From assembly GCF_008086595.1 (NCBI RefSeq), contig NZ_RXYA01000009.1, positions 106,638 through 170,637 of the forward strand: DNA of 64,000 bases, in the 5' to 3' direction. Position numbers and translations under genes: made by a program. Positions 17,701-26,561 of the stretch are shown one piece after another (the stretch's first letter is position 1; every line of letters begins with the position of its first letter). This stretch comes from Acetobacterium paludosum (lineage in GTDB: Bacteria > Bacillota > Clostridia > Eubacteriales > Eubacteriaceae). The notes beneath the pieces are model-generated. The model saw nothing but the letters and a program-made list of their open reading frames with translations, searched no databases and was not told where the DNA came from.

Positions 17701-18062
17701 GACTGATTATTTCCGGTCGCCCCCAAGGATTGAAGATTAATCAATCCATCGATTTCAAGGCCTTCTTCGGAAGAAAAGCAATCTCTAATAATCATTTCAA
17801 AATCTCTGCATCCTGATTCTTTATCTGAAGACAAATTACTGTAAACCGGGATAACACCAATTTCCTGAGCTTCCAATTCTTTGATCAGAGCTTTTTCGAC
17901 TTCTAAATTATTTTTTCTCCAATTTTGGTAATGGGTAAGCAATCCAACCTGGTTCTTAAAAATATGCCATCTTCGGTACCAATTCTCATAAGATTCAAGA
18001 GATGAAAACACCTCTTTTGTATCCGGATGAAATATTCCGTCAGCAATTATATTTTGTTCCAC
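14733..18062 (-). CDS. Divergent CobN/ChlH-family protein, paralogue 2 (short, altered motifs)
   Basis: An 1109-residue CobN-family protein beginning at a GTG (18062) five bases after AGGAGGG. It starts where paralogues 1 and 3 reach their EGIYHP/EGIYYP region, so about 150-170 N-terminal residues are absent by design rather than by frameshift. Two hallmark motifs are changed. The PPRND--G segment reads SPCAGVEATLG (about 231-241). VGTHG-LEWLPGK reads VGTGGSLEHLPGK (411-423), losing the otherwise conserved His. A cysteine set C368, C373, C378, C386 (C-x4-C-x4-C-x7-C) precedes it and could bind metal or a cluster. The C-terminal half is conserved (PTGRNFYLMDTQKIPT, GAKPGAYGSGVD). It may be a partner subunit with a different ligand. 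It lies directly after the ChlD-like gene. Confidence 0.85.
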   Translation of the reverse strand: MEQNIIADGIFHPDTKEVFSSLESYENWYRRWHIFKNQVGLLTHYQNWRKNNLEVEKALIKELEAQEIGVIPVYSNLSSDKESGCRDFEMIIRDCFSSEEGLEIDGLINLQSLGATGNNQSGDLFSQSVETFKIMNIPVFKPMISRLQNEAQWLENTAGLSTEMSWSFTNNERLGMIEPIVIGARSDPGDMVKAEPIPERINRLAARIKKRLKLRETLSENKKIVLMLNCSPCAGVEATLGTGVGLAVFESVAKILKNLENAGYSVLNRPEDGAALKKKMLDKKAYQDFRWTTVENIVKAGGDIYRMPLEGDGGYNQFYDKLDPVLRDQMEKTWGVPPGEGMVYKNQIIITGLKFGNIWVMLQPKRGCYGPKCTGEVCKILHDPTCPPSHQYLATYRYIDAIINAQAVVHVGTGGSLEHLPGKVNALSQYCWPDVVIGNLSNFYCYNAGIGVEGMGAKRRNYATILDYLPSCISTDYQRVQLIKMLGTYLEAVASQSNQVDVLKKDIEKEIDLIPEYLKIIKKAENFNLGATALKNLLTQSINQSFEQALHIFGEAPDMKDQVSYIKESIDGTSLTASFLKKDFKDEYTYNSKVLSLIAQILAENQSEDFNSESLYGMEGAVLINEIKETQQSLLSVENEMANLIKALNGDYIEPGLAGSPRDGLERIMPTGRNFYLMDTQKIPTRESYSVGTEMAKQLIEYYQKEEGKIPEKVVVNMTSTDISMTNGEQLSQILSLLGVHPVWNDSGIVMDVEVIPPEELERPRIDVVVRISGVLRDAYPGLIAMMDRAVQMAAAQDEADEINFVRKNTLKMVEAIRVNDDMSKSEAFRRSTIRIFGAKPGAYGSGVDLALKASAWESEEELAKIFTLFSGYAYGDGLNGIDFKKEFVENIRTVDVAFETSNDNRFNILSSSFSASVFGGIGMVKNQLTKDALKQYHGNSNHKKKVVISKTEDEIKRIMTHTFFNPLWNASVKNKGYIGASELMRKVQTLFEWKCLTRNVADTAIDQVVETYLGDEEMVRWFKENNVYAIEEISRRFLELYQRNKWEPSEEALKTLQNRYLNLEGDMEVMMEESEGDYQGGTIEIVRHQDVAAWNASIQELDCLFKNT

Positions 18063-18071
18063 AATACCCTC

Positions 18072-20120
18072 CTAAAATAATGAATGGTTGGATAAATCCC
18101 GGACCGCATCTGCCAGTACATCGGCTTCCAGATCTTCAATTCGATAGTAACGGGCATTCATACAGGATGCCAATTCCTTAGCCAAACCCAGCTTGATAAA
18201 ATCGACCTCGGTATCCACCACAATGGTCTGGATTCCCTCAAAGCTGATCTTTTTTCCGATTTCCTTCGCTTCAGAAAACGGATCGTTGTCGGTAATGGCG
18301 GTATTGGTGCGGCCATCTGAAACCAGAACCAGAATCGGCAATAAATCCTCATGTTTTCGCTGCTCATTTTTGATCACCTCGTAGCCTTTTATCAGGCCTG
18401 CCGCCAGCGGTGTTTTTCCGCCGGTCGGTAAATCGCGCAAGCATTTTTGAGCCAAATCAATGCTTCGGGTAATATTAAGCAGTACCTCCGCTTCATTTTT
18501 TCTAAATGAAATCAGACCAACCCGGTCCCGTTTCTGATAGGCATCGGTAAGCAGCGAAACGACGGCTCCTTTCACTGTTTCCATCCGTTTTTTGGCGCCC
18601 ATGGAGCCGCTGGCATCCACCACAAAAACAATCGTGCTGCCGGTTCGTTTTTCCCGCACCTTTTCTCTGATATCTTCCGATTTAATCACCAACGCCAAGC
18701 CGTTTTTCTCCCGAACGCTCTGGAAAGGCGCGGCAGCTCGAAGGGTCGCATCAAAGGCTAGATCGGTAATTTTATTTTTCGACATGGCACTTTTTATATA
18801 CTGACCTTGTTTCGTATCGGTTTTCGTTTTAATTCGTTTACCTTCGCCTTTTCGCTTTTTTCGGTCAATGGCTTTAATATTTAGGTTTCTAACAATAAAC
18901 GACCGACCAATTTCATCGATTTGATCCAGGATTTCGCTGAACTCCGGCTCCGGTTCCCGGGCTTCATCATCATCGGATTCGTCCGAGTCCGGTGGATCCG
19001 CTTCAGGGGTGTCCGGCTGATCTTCCTCCTGCTTTTCCGACTCTTCTTCGCTGTTATTATCCGGATCGTCCGGTTCCTCTTCAGGGGGATTTTCATCCGG
19101 ATTCGCTTCGGTTTCTTCTTCCGCTTCCGAATCTTGTTGTTCCTGTTCTTGCTGCTCCTCCTGCGGTTCAGGTTCGTCAGGTTTTTCCCGTTTACGATGG
19201 GGCAGGGCAAATTCGGCGGCTTCCTTAATGTCGTCAATGTTAATGTTTTTTCGATTATCCAAAGCCGCCAAAGCTTTAGCCGTTTGAATCATCACCAGTT
19301 CTGCCCGATTTCCGGCACAATTGGCCTCGTTGACAATATCGGCTGTTAATTTTAAAATTGACTCAGAAATTTTTATTAGGGGCAGCTTTCTTTGCGCTTC
19401 GATAACCTGATCTCGTAGCTCAGTCGCTTCCGTCTCCCATTTTTTTACAAATGCAGCGGGGCTGGATTCAAACGCCAGCCGCCGCTTGATCACTTCTTTT
19501 CGCTCGGCCAGGTTCTTTGACCCGCCAACCTCCACGTAGATTCCAAAGCGATCCAGAAACTGGGATCGTAAAAAACCTTCCTCAGGATTCATGGTTCCGA
19601 TCAGCACGAATCTGGACGCATGTTCACAGGCTATTCCCTCCCGCTCAATATGGTTAACACCCGACGCGGCCACTTCCAGAATACTGTTGACAATATGTTC
19701 GCTTAACAGATTAACTTCATCGATATAGAGAATATTGCCGTCGGCCTTTTTTAAAATACCGCTTTCAAAGGATCGTTTCCCGACTGAAATTGTTTTTTCA
19801 ATGTCAATACTGCCAATCACCCGGTCTTCGGTGGCATTGAGCGGCAGCTCCACAACGGCCATCCCGTTGGCGACCTGGTTTAAGCTCCGCACAAGGGTCG
19901 ATTTTGCAGTGCCTTTCTCGCCGGCCAGCAAAACGCCGCCGATCTGCGGATTAATCAGGTTGAGCAACAATGCTTTTTTGACTTTTTCCTGACCGATGAC
20001 GGCAGCAAACGGGAAGCGATAGAAACCACGCTGTGTGCGTTTTTCTTTTTTTACCTGGTGGTTGCCGGGTTGCAAGCACAAGTCTGCTGCATTTCCGATT
20101 GGCAAATTATACGGCTGCAT
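18072..20120 (-). CDS. ChlD/BchD-like chelatase subunit: AAA+ domain, acidic linker, von Willebrand A domain
   Basis: About 682 residues from the ATG at 20120, which overlaps the ChlI stop by 14 bases (the frame opens slightly earlier). Residues about 35-320 are an AAA+ module with intact Walker [10 protein letters not shown] and Walker [12 protein letters not shown]. Then comes a very acidic, Pro/Glu-rich linker of about 85 residues ([19 protein letters not shown] and similar), then a basic KKRKGEGKR patch and a C-terminal vWA domain with MIDAS motif VVDASGSMG and TGGKTPLA. ChlD acts as platform between the ChlI hexamer ring and the CobN/ChlH subunit. A functional-looking Walker A is notable since ChlD proteins often have a degraded one. 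The nine-base gap to CobN-2 suggests coupling. Confidence 0.9.
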   Translation of the reverse strand: MQPYNLPIGNAADLCLQPGNHQVKKEKRTQRGFYRFPFAAVIGQEKVKKALLLNLINPQIGGVLLAGEKGTAKSTLVRSLNQVANGMAVVELPLNATEDRVIGSIDIEKTISVGKRSFESGILKKADGNILYIDEVNLLSEHIVNSILEVAASGVNHIEREGIACEHASRFVLIGTMNPEEGFLRSQFLDRFGIYVEVGGSKNLAERKEVIKRRLAFESSPAAFVKKWETEATELRDQVIEAQRKLPLIKISESILKLTADIVNEANCAGNRAELVMIQTAKALAALDNRKNINIDDIKEAAEFALPHRKREKPDEPEPQEEQQEQEQQDSEAEEETEANPDENPPEEEPDDPDNNSEEESEKQEEDQPDTPEADPPDSDESDDDEAREPEPEFSEILDQIDEIGRSFIVRNLNIKAIDRKKRKGEGKRIKTKTDTKQGQYIKSAMSKNKITDLAFDATLRAAAPFQSVREKNGLALVIKSEDIREKVREKRTGSTIVFVVDASGSMGAKKRMETVKGAVVSLLTDAYQKRDRVGLISFRKNEAEVLLNITRSIDLAQKCLRDLPTGGKTPLAAGLIKGYEVIKNEQRKHEDLLPILVLVSDGRTNTAITDNDPFSEAKEIGKKISFEGIQTIVVDTEVDFIKLGLAKELASCMNARYYRIEDLEADVLADAVRDLSNHSLF

Positions 20121-21162
20121 AGTCAGCGCTCCCGACTTCACTGATAATTTGTTGAACCCTGTCAAAATTCAAGATCCCTTCTTCAAATGGCGTTCGGCGC
20201 AACCGGTGCGGCAATACCAGTTCTGCCGCTTCCAGCATATCTGCCGATGAAACCTTGGTCGAACCATTAAACGCGGCAAGGGTCATCGCTGTTTTAATCA
20301 TAGCGATGTCTGCCCGGTGGCCGTCCACATCCAGTTCGATACTGATTTTTGCGGCTATCTCCAGCATTTCATCACGGTACACAACTTTTTTTAATAATTT
20401 TTTCGCTTTTAAAATACGATCTCTTAAATTCTGTTGCTCGTTGATGAATTGCTGTGCAAATTCTTCTTTATCCGCTTCGTAAGCCAGTCTGTTTTTGATG
20501 ACCGCGATTCGTCTTTCCGTGTTCCGTTCTCCGACCACGTCCACCACCATGCCAAACCGATCCAGAAGCTGCGGTCTTAAATCTCCTTCCTCGGGATTCA
20601 TGGTACCGACGAGAATAAACCGAGCCGGATGAAAATAGGAAACGCCTTCACGCTCGATGGTGTTCACGCCCATAGCCGCCGAATCCAGGAGGACGTCAAC
20701 AATATGATCATCCAGCAGGTTAACCTCATCGACATAGAGAATGTTCCGATTGGCCTGGGCTAAAATACCCGGTTCGAACTTTTTCTCGCCTTTTTTAATG
20801 GCCTGTTCAATATCCAGGGTTCCCACGACTCGATCCTCGGTGGCACTGACCGGCAGATCCACCACCTTCATTCTGCCAAAGGTTTCCACAAAATTTTCAT
20901 GGTTTTCATATTTTGAAAGACAATCGCAGCACATGTTCCCCGGTTCTCTGGGGTCACATCCGAAAGCGCAGCCTTCCACCTGGCTCCGGATCGGCAATAA
21001 ATCAGCCAGTGCCCGGACCGCGGTAGACTTCGCCGTGCCTTTTTCGCCCCGGATCAGAACGCCACCTAGAAGCGGGTTGATGACATTGAGAATCAAGGCC
21101 TTTTTCATCTGCTCCTGACCGACAATTCCTGTAAAAGGATAGACAATATTAACATTTTTCAT
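20107..21162 (-). CDS. ChlI/BchI-like magnesium/cobalt-chelatase AAA+ ATPase
   Basis: A 351-residue AAA+ motor of the chelatase family. Visible are the [18 protein letters not shown] opening, Walker [10 protein letters not shown] (about 39-47), a cysteine-rich insert (C65, C69, C78, C79, C81), [18 protein letters not shown], Walker [15 protein letters not shown], the sensor-1 region [23 protein letters not shown] and the sensor-2 area [15 protein letters not shown]. It hydrolyses ATP to remodel the CobN subunit together with ChlD. It is the only complete ChlI in the window, so it may serve all three CobN paralogues. It starts 20 bases after the ABC-2 permease gene in the same transcript. Confidence 0.92.
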   Translation of the reverse strand: MKNVNIVYPFTGIVGQEQMKKALILNVINPLLGGVLIRGEKGTAKSTAVRALADLLPIRSQVEGCAFGCDPREPGNMCCDCLSKYENHENFVETFGRMKVVDLPVSATEDRVVGTLDIEQAIKKGEKKFEPGILAQANRNILYVDEVNLLDDHIVDVLLDSAAMGVNTIEREGVSYFHPARFILVGTMNPEEGDLRPQLLDRFGMVVDVVGERNTERRIAVIKNRLAYEADKEEFAQQFINEQQNLRDRILKAKKLLKKVVYRDEMLEIAAKISIELDVDGHRADIAMIKTAMTLAAFNGSTKVSSADMLEAAELVLPHRLRRTPFEEGILNFDRVQQIISEVGSADYAAV

Positions 21163-21182
21163 TTTCTTTACCTTCTTTATCT

Positions 21183-21920
21183 TTATTCAACATTTTTACA
21201 ATGATGCGCACCCAGAATGAACAGCACAATGAAATACACGGCCAGAACCCCAACATGGAGTGCCATTTGGCCGGCCGATTCGCCGGATGAGCGCAATGCG
21301 ATATTGGTATGGGTTAATGGCAACACGTAAATAATCCAGCCTAAAACTTCCGGCATCTTGTCCACTGGGAAAAATGTTCCGCATAAAAACGACATCGGCG
21401 TAATCACAAAACTTGTGAATTTCGACATGTCGGAATGGGAATTAACCAACAGGCCGACAAAAAATCCCATTGCTGAAAAGACCAGACAGTTCAACAAGGC
21501 AATCAGCACAAAATAAGGCGTTATCACCAGATCCGTCGTAAAAACTGACACCAGTATCACAATCAGCAAAGCGGAGTAAACCCCATAAAGGGCGCCGGCA
21601 ATGATTTTTCCCAAGGCATACACGGTCATATTGATGGGGGAGATCATATAAGATTCAAACGTTTTATAAAACAACCTAGAAATATTTATGGAGCTGCCCG
21701 TGTTGCTAAAGCTGATCATCATGGTATTCATGCCAATAATACCCGGAATAATATATGCCATATAGGACATGCCGTTCATTTGGACACTGCCCCCAAGACC
21801 CCAGCCAAAGGCAACTAAGTATAGAATCGGTGAAACCATATTGCCAAGGGTCGTTGCCCAAAATTTGCGTTTGAAGACAACCGCCTCCTGCCAAAGAATA
21901 CCGTATAATCCTGCCATCAT
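21183..21920 (-). CDS. ABC-2 type transporter permease, paralogue in the chelatase run
   Basis: A 245-residue ABC-2 membrane subunit with about six membrane segments. It overlaps the upstream ATPase gene by four bases (ATGA-type coupling). It parallels the permease at 399-1136 in length and in motifs: [53 protein letters not shown] and [14 protein letters not shown]-2 permeases with DrrA-like ATPases are usually exporters of lipophilic or toxic molecules. In this gene run the cargo may be a tetrapyrrole, a free metal chelate or a cobalt-binding metabolite, but nothing in the sequence decides that. Confidence 0.87.
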   Translation of the reverse strand: MMAGLYGILWQEAVVFKRKFWATTLGNMVSPILYLVAFGWGLGGSVQMNGMSYMAYIIPGIIGMNTMMISFSNTGSSINISRLFYKTFESYMISPINMTVYALGKIIAGALYGVYSALLIVILVSVFTTDLVITPYFVLIALLNCLVFSAMGFFVGLLVNSHSDMSKFTSFVITPMSFLCGTFFPVDKMPEVLGWIIYVLPLTHTNIALRSSGESAGQMALHVGVLAVYFIVLFILGAHHCKNVE

Positions 21921-22756
21921 GATTCCACCCTTCTGTTGGTAAATTTCAAGAATACATCCTCCAGATTTGACGGCCGGATTCGCACTTCTCCTTCCAGTGA
22001 GCCGGCATACGTATTGGCTTCATCCCGCGTTCGGAAAAATTCTTCATGGGTGCTGCCATCATCAAAATACTCCACCGTTACTTTTCCAACTTCTTCAATG
22101 AGGTTAGCCGGCGTATCCAGCTGGATCAATTTTCCTTTGTTGATCAAACCCACCCGGTCACATAAAACTTCCGCTTCTTCAATATAGTGGGTGGTCAATA
22201 ATACCGTCAGCCCTTTTGATTTCAGGCGTTTTAACAGGTCCCACATTTTTCTTCGGGCGGCCGCATCCAGTCCCACTGTCGGTTCATCCAACAGCAGTAT
22301 TTCCGGTTCATGAAGCAAAGCCCTGGCAATCATCAACTTTCGTTTCATTCCCCCAGAATAATTCTTGGCCAAATCATCTTTGCGGTCTGTCAGTTCCGTA
22401 AATTCCAACAACTCATCGATTTTCTTGCGACGCTTATCCTTGCCAATGCGGTAAAGCATCCCATGCACTTCCAAGTTTTCCCAGGCCGACATTTCGTTTT
22501 CCAGGTTATTCTGCTGCGGAACCACCCCGATCTTGGCCTTTATTTCAGTTAAATTCCGATCAATACTTTTCCCGTTAATAATAATATCGCCTGATGTTTT
22601 CGGGGTGATCGTGCTGATCATGCGTACCGTTGTCGTTTTTCCGGCACCATTTGGTCCCAGAAGGCCGAAAAACTCGCCATCCTCAATGGTCAGGTTGAGC
22701 TTGTCCACCGCCGTTACATTTTTGTATTTTTTTGTCAAATCAATTATATTCAGCAT
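21917..22756 (-). CDS. ABC transporter ATP-binding protein, DrrA-like, in the chelatase run
   Basis: A 279-residue exporter ATPase. Walker A GPNGAGKTT (about residue 36), PQQNNLENEMSAWENLEVHG around the Q-loop, signature YSGGMKRKLMIA, Walker B ILLLDEPTVGLDAAARR and THYIEEAEVLCDR are all in place. The C-terminal part ends [19 protein letters not shown], as in the ATPase at 1139-1975. It lies 27 bases after CobN-3 and overlaps the permease gene, so CobN, exporter and chelatase motor subunits share one transcript. Confidence 0.9.
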   Translation of the reverse strand: MLNIIDLTKKYKNVTAVDKLNLTIEDGEFFGLLGPNGAGKTTTVRMISTITPKTSGDIIINGKSIDRNLTEIKAKIGVVPQQNNLENEMSAWENLEVHGMLYRIGKDKRRKKIDELLEFTELTDRKDDLAKNYSGGMKRKLMIARALLHEPEILLLDEPTVGLDAAARRKMWDLLKRLKSKGLTVLLTTHYIEEAEVLCDRVGLINKGKLIQLDTPANLIEEVGKVTVEYFDDGSTHEEFFRTRDEANTYAGSLEGEVRIRPSNLEDVFLKFTNRRVES

Positions 22757-22782
22757 TCTTTTCCTTCCTTATAAATCAGTTT

Positions 22783-25700
22783 CTATTCACTGAAGGTCTC
22801 CATATCCCCTTCAATTTCCAGATATAAAGTCCGAAGCTTTTCCAGACTTTCTTCTTTTGCCTCCCACATGCCTCTTTGGGCCGCCTCCAACAGACGCTCG
22901 GTCATATTCTGGATGGCCCAGGGATTTACGCTTTTAATCCATTCCCGACGTTCATCATTGAAAAGAAAGTTCGCACTGATTTTTTCATACATCCAATCCT
23001 CGACAATATCCGATGTGGCGTCCCATCCAAAAACAAAATCAACCATCCCGGAAATCTCCTGAGCGCCTTTATAGCCATGTTCTTTTAAACCGTCAAACCA
23101 TTTTGGATTGAGGATTCGGGAACGCATGATTTTGGCAGTTTGCTCATTCACGTTGTTTAATTTAACGCGGGCAGGATCACTGCTGTCGCCGCAATAAGAA
23201 TGCGGTTTCTCACCGGATTTTGTCCGAACTGCCGCAATCAGACCGCCATGATAGTTATAAAAATCATCGCTTTCCAGCATATCGATTTCCATCGACGATT
23301 CATTCTTCACCGTAATCTGTGCCTTTGCAAGTCTTCTTGCAAATACTTCGGTGACTCGTTTCCCATGAACTTTTTTGCCATAAGCGTGACCGCCCCAAAA
23401 CGTATAACTATTGCCGAGATCGGTATAATTTCCCCAGTTTTTGCTGTTAATCAGCTGGGTGACTCCGGCTCCGTAGGTTCCTGGCGGATCGCTGAAGATC
23501 CGCATTCCCGCCTCTTCCTGGGCAGTTTCAATGCTGGCCCCATTGTGAATCAGCGCTCTTACTTCATTCTGAAAATTGCGTTTGATATAATTATCTTCAT
23601 CGCTTTCATCAAGACCGGCAACCAGATTGACGGCCTCTTCAACTGATTCAATCAGATTCGGGAAGGTATCCCGGAACAACCCTGAAATTCGCAACGTCAC
23701 ATCCACCCGGGGACGTCCCAGTTCCGCAATCGGAATGACCGCCAGACCAATCACCTTATCCGAATTCTCCAGCCATATTGGTTTAATCCCCAATAAATAA
23801 TAGATTTCGGCAATATCATCCCCGGATGTTTTCATCGTCTCTCCGGCATAGACGACAATGACCATGGACTCCGGATACTTGTTTTCATCCTTCACATAAC
23901 GATCGATCATCTGCTGTCCCAGCTGCTTGCCGACTTCCCAGGCCGCCCGGGTGGGCACCGCCGACGGATCAATGGCATAGAAATTACGGCCGGTCGGCAG
24001 AATGCTCACTTTCCCGCGGGTGGGCGCGCCGGACCCGCCCGGCGGCACAAACTTGCCATCCACCCCATGAACCAGATATTTCATCTCATCGGTTGTTGCG
24101 TTTAGTTTTGGTCCCACCGTTTCTTTAATAAAATTAAAAACCGCTTCCAACTCCTCCAGATCTGAACGATCCGCTTCCGGGAAGTAGATGAGTTGTTTGT
24201 CATAAATAAAGGTGGGCTGATAAGCCCTTTTGAAAAACACTTTTACAAGTTCCCGGCTGATTTCTTCAACCTCATTAAATTTCATCAGGTTCGTCATTCC
24301 CTGATCATCAACCGCCTGCGGTTCGTCTTTCAGTCGTTTATAATCATAGCCTCTGGCTCGGCAGGTTGCCTGGGTCAATGACGGGACCCTAGCATTGGGC
24401 AAGCGCATCAGTGCGCAAACCAGTTGATAAAGTTTTTCTCCTTCCGGAGCTTTACCAAAAATATGAAGGCCATCCTTAATCAGGGTATTTTTAATGTCCT
24501 CCACCCAGGTATGAAGCTTTTCAATAAAGCCGAAGAAATCAGACTTCATCACTTCAACACTGATGTTCAAGTCGGTGAGATACGCCTGTTCAACCACAAT
24601 GCGCTCGATATTTTCCTGAACAAATTTCATTTTCCCCTGATCGGTACGCTTTGCCCGATAATACTGTTTAATCAGATCATCCAGTTCTTCCATTTCGTCA
24701 TAAGAACCACTTAGGGTTAATGAAGGGATCAAGTGATCCAGAAGCACCGCATCGGATCGTCTTTTGGCCTGAATACCTTCACCCTCGACCGTTATATTGT
24801 AGGGATAGAGATGGGGTATGTTGGAAATAGCGATGTCCGGATAACATTCTGCCGAAAGCCCGATTTCTTTCCCCGGCAGCCATTCCAGGGTGCCATGGGT
24901 GCCCACATGCACGATCACATCTGCTTTGAAGGCATATTTTATCCATTTATAAAAAGCAATGTACTGATGAGGCGGGACGATATCGGTACTGTGATAAACC
25001 GCTTCCGCCTTTTCTTCATACCCTCTGGCTGGCTGAAGTCCGATGAAGATGTTGCCGTTGAGAATCCCCGGCACCGGCATCTGATCCCGAAATACCATCT
25101 GTTCCCCGGGCGGGTTTCCCCAGTCCCGTTTCAGGGCTTCCCGGTTTTTCATTTCCAGCTGATCAAACCAGTGCTGATAGTCTTCTTTTTCAATAATGGC
25201 CACACTCCGCTGGAGCGACTGTTCTGCCGACAGCCATCTGGTATCATTGCTGACGGCATTGATGATCTTCTGGATGATTTCATCGCCGCTTTCAAAATCG
25301 TATTCCGTGGTGATGCCATCCGCTTTCAATGCTGTTACCATATCGAAAACGCTTTGCGGCGTATCCAGCCCAAAAGCACAGCCGATCATGTCGTTTCGCG
25401 GCGGCATATTGTGAAACAGAATTGCCACCTTTTTATCCTTGTTTTCCGTATGCGCCAGATTGGCCCAGTTGAGCGCCAGTTCACACAGGTTACGGACCCG
25501 ATCCGGAATCGGCTGGTTGATGGTTTTCTCGCCGATTTCATCCCTGATTACCGTTGAATAGGCAAAGGTAAAACTGATGATCTGACCGTCAAACTCGGGA
25601 TAATAGACACTGCCCGGAAACGACATTGCATCGATCCCGCGAAGATTATCGTACCAGTCTTCGTAAGTTTGATAGGTACTTAACGCTTTGATAACCGGGA

Positions 25701-26535
25701 CATCAATGGCTTCATAAATGCTTTTTTCAACCGTCTTTGAGCCATCCCCAGGATCGGATAAAATACTCTGAGAATGGCTCATGGTGTTGATGATCACATC
25801 GACATTGTTTTTTCCGACAGCAGTGAAAACATGATCCACCACCCACTGAAAACCCCGGCATCCGATGGTGGGTTTCGGTGCTGAAGAAGAATATACCGCC
25901 AGAGGATATCCGCCCTGGTTCTCCACTTCCTTAATCAGTGCGTCAATATGTTCCAGATTGTTTTCATGAATCAGTCGGCTGTAAAAGAGAATTCCCACCA
26001 CTGGTTTACCGCTTTCTTTTGCCTCACGCAAAGCCGCTTCAATAGTCCGTTCTTTTCCCGGATAGTAAATGCCCTCCCATTGGGAGCATTTCGGCTCGTC
26101 GTATGTAATTTTCAGTTTGCCGTAGTACGCACCTAAATATTTCAATAAGTTAAGACAATTGGGCGGGCAGGTATCCATGGCATATTTTTGTATTTCTTGA
26201 TACTCCAGCATTGAAATCCCGGACTTTTTTAAAACCAATTGATTTTCGTCATCATATCCGGACCAGATAAAGAAACGCTTCTTATTTTCATAATTTTCCA
26301 TAACCGCAGCAAAACTTTTAAACTGGGTCAAGCCGCCATGAATAAAGATAAAAATAAAATCGGACATTTCCAGCTTTTCCATGGCCTCCTGCTTCTCTTG
26401 TGCCGAATTGTCCATCCTGAAACTATTGATAAAAACAGTGTTAATATTTTTTTCTTCTTTTTCAAGAAGCTGAGCCGCTTCCTTCATATGATAGGAGTGG
26501 TCCATTGGTGAATGTATAAATGCAATGCGGTACAT
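22783..26535 (-). CDS. cobN: CobN/ChlH-family chelatase large subunit, paralogue 3
   Basis: A 1250-residue CobN-family protein starting at an ATG with a GGAG site. It is collinear with paralogue 1 over its whole length: N-terminal MYRIAFIHSP, CPPNCLNLLKYLGAYYG, QWEGIYYPGKE, then FHNMPPRNDMIGCAFGL, VGTHGTLEWLPGKEIGLS (near residue 545), GEGIQAKRRSDAVLLDHLIP, APTRGKVSILPTGRNFYAID and DPPGTYGAGVTQLI. All hallmark residues lost in paralogue 2 are kept here. It follows the BtuCD-F-like importer genes and precedes the ABC-2 exporter, an arrangement that suggests handling of an imported metallo-tetrapyrrole or delivery of cobalt to one. Direction of the reaction (insertion or removal of metal) cannot be told from sequence. 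Confidence 0.9.
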   Translation of the reverse strand: MYRIAFIHSPMDHSYHMKEAAQLLEKEEKNINTVFINSFRMDNSAQEKQEAMEKLEMSDFIFIFIHGGLTQFKSFAAVMENYENKKRFFIWSGYDDENQLVLKKSGISMLEYQEIQKYAMDTCPPNCLNLLKYLGAYYGKLKITYDEPKCSQWEGIYYPGKERTIEAALREAKESGKPVVGILFYSRLIHENNLEHIDALIKEVENQGGYPLAVYSSSAPKPTIGCRGFQWVVDHVFTAVGKNNVDVIINTMSHSQSILSDPGDGSKTVEKSIYEAIDVPVIKALSTYQTYEDWYDNLRGIDAMSFPGSVYYPEFDGQIISFTFAYSTVIRDEIGEKTINQPIPDRVRNLCELALNWANLAHTENKDKKVAILFHNMPPRNDMIGCAFGLDTPQSVFDMVTALKADGITTEYDFESGDEIIQKIINAVSNDTRWLSAEQSLQRSVAIIEKEDYQHWFDQLEMKNREALKRDWGNPPGEQMVFRDQMPVPGILNGNIFIGLQPARGYEEKAEAVYHSTDIVPPHQYIAFYKWIKYAFKADVIVHVGTHGTLEWLPGKEIGLSAECYPDIAISNIPHLYPYNITVEGEGIQAKRRSDAVLLDHLIPSLTLSGSYDEMEELDDLIKQYYRAKRTDQGKMKFVQENIERIVVEQAYLTDLNISVEVMKSDFFGFIEKLHTWVEDIKNTLIKDGLHIFGKAPEGEKLYQLVCALMRLPNARVPSLTQATCRARGYDYKRLKDEPQAVDDQGMTNLMKFNEVEEISRELVKVFFKRAYQPTFIYDKQLIYFPEADRSDLEELEAVFNFIKETVGPKLNATTDEMKYLVHGVDGKFVPPGGSGAPTRGKVSILPTGRNFYAIDPSAVPTRAAWEVGKQLGQQMIDRYVKDENKYPESMVIVVYAGETMKTSGDDIAEIYYLLGIKPIWLENSDKVIGLAVIPIAELGRPRVDVTLRISGLFRDTFPNLIESVEEAVNLVAGLDESDEDNYIKRNFQNEVRALIHNGASIETAQEEAGMRIFSDPPGTYGAGVTQLINSKNWGNYTDLGNSYTFWGGHAYGKKVHGKRVTEVFARRLAKAQITVKNESSMEIDMLESDDFYNYHGGLIAAVRTKSGEKPHSYCGDSSDPARVKLNNVNEQTAKIMRSRILNPKWFDGLKEHGYKGAQEISGMVDFVFGWDATSDIVEDWMYEKISANFLFNDERREWIKSVNPWAIQNMTERLLEAAQRGMWEAKEESLEKLRTLYLEIEGDMETFSE

Positions 26536-26561
26536 AATTTCTCCTTGCTTTTTTGATCTAC

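Noticed and set aside
14733..18062. CobN-2 as an N-terminally truncated pseudogene
   Set aside because: It has a good GTG start with AGGAGGG, an uninterrupted frame and conserved C-terminal motifs, and the changed motif residues are accompanied by an ordered cysteine set.
18072..20120. Programmed frameshift in the ChlD-like gene to make a short ChlI-like product
   Set aside because: Such frameshifting is known for some chlD genes, but I saw no obvious slippery stretch at a suitable place and a separate intact chlI lies directly upstream.
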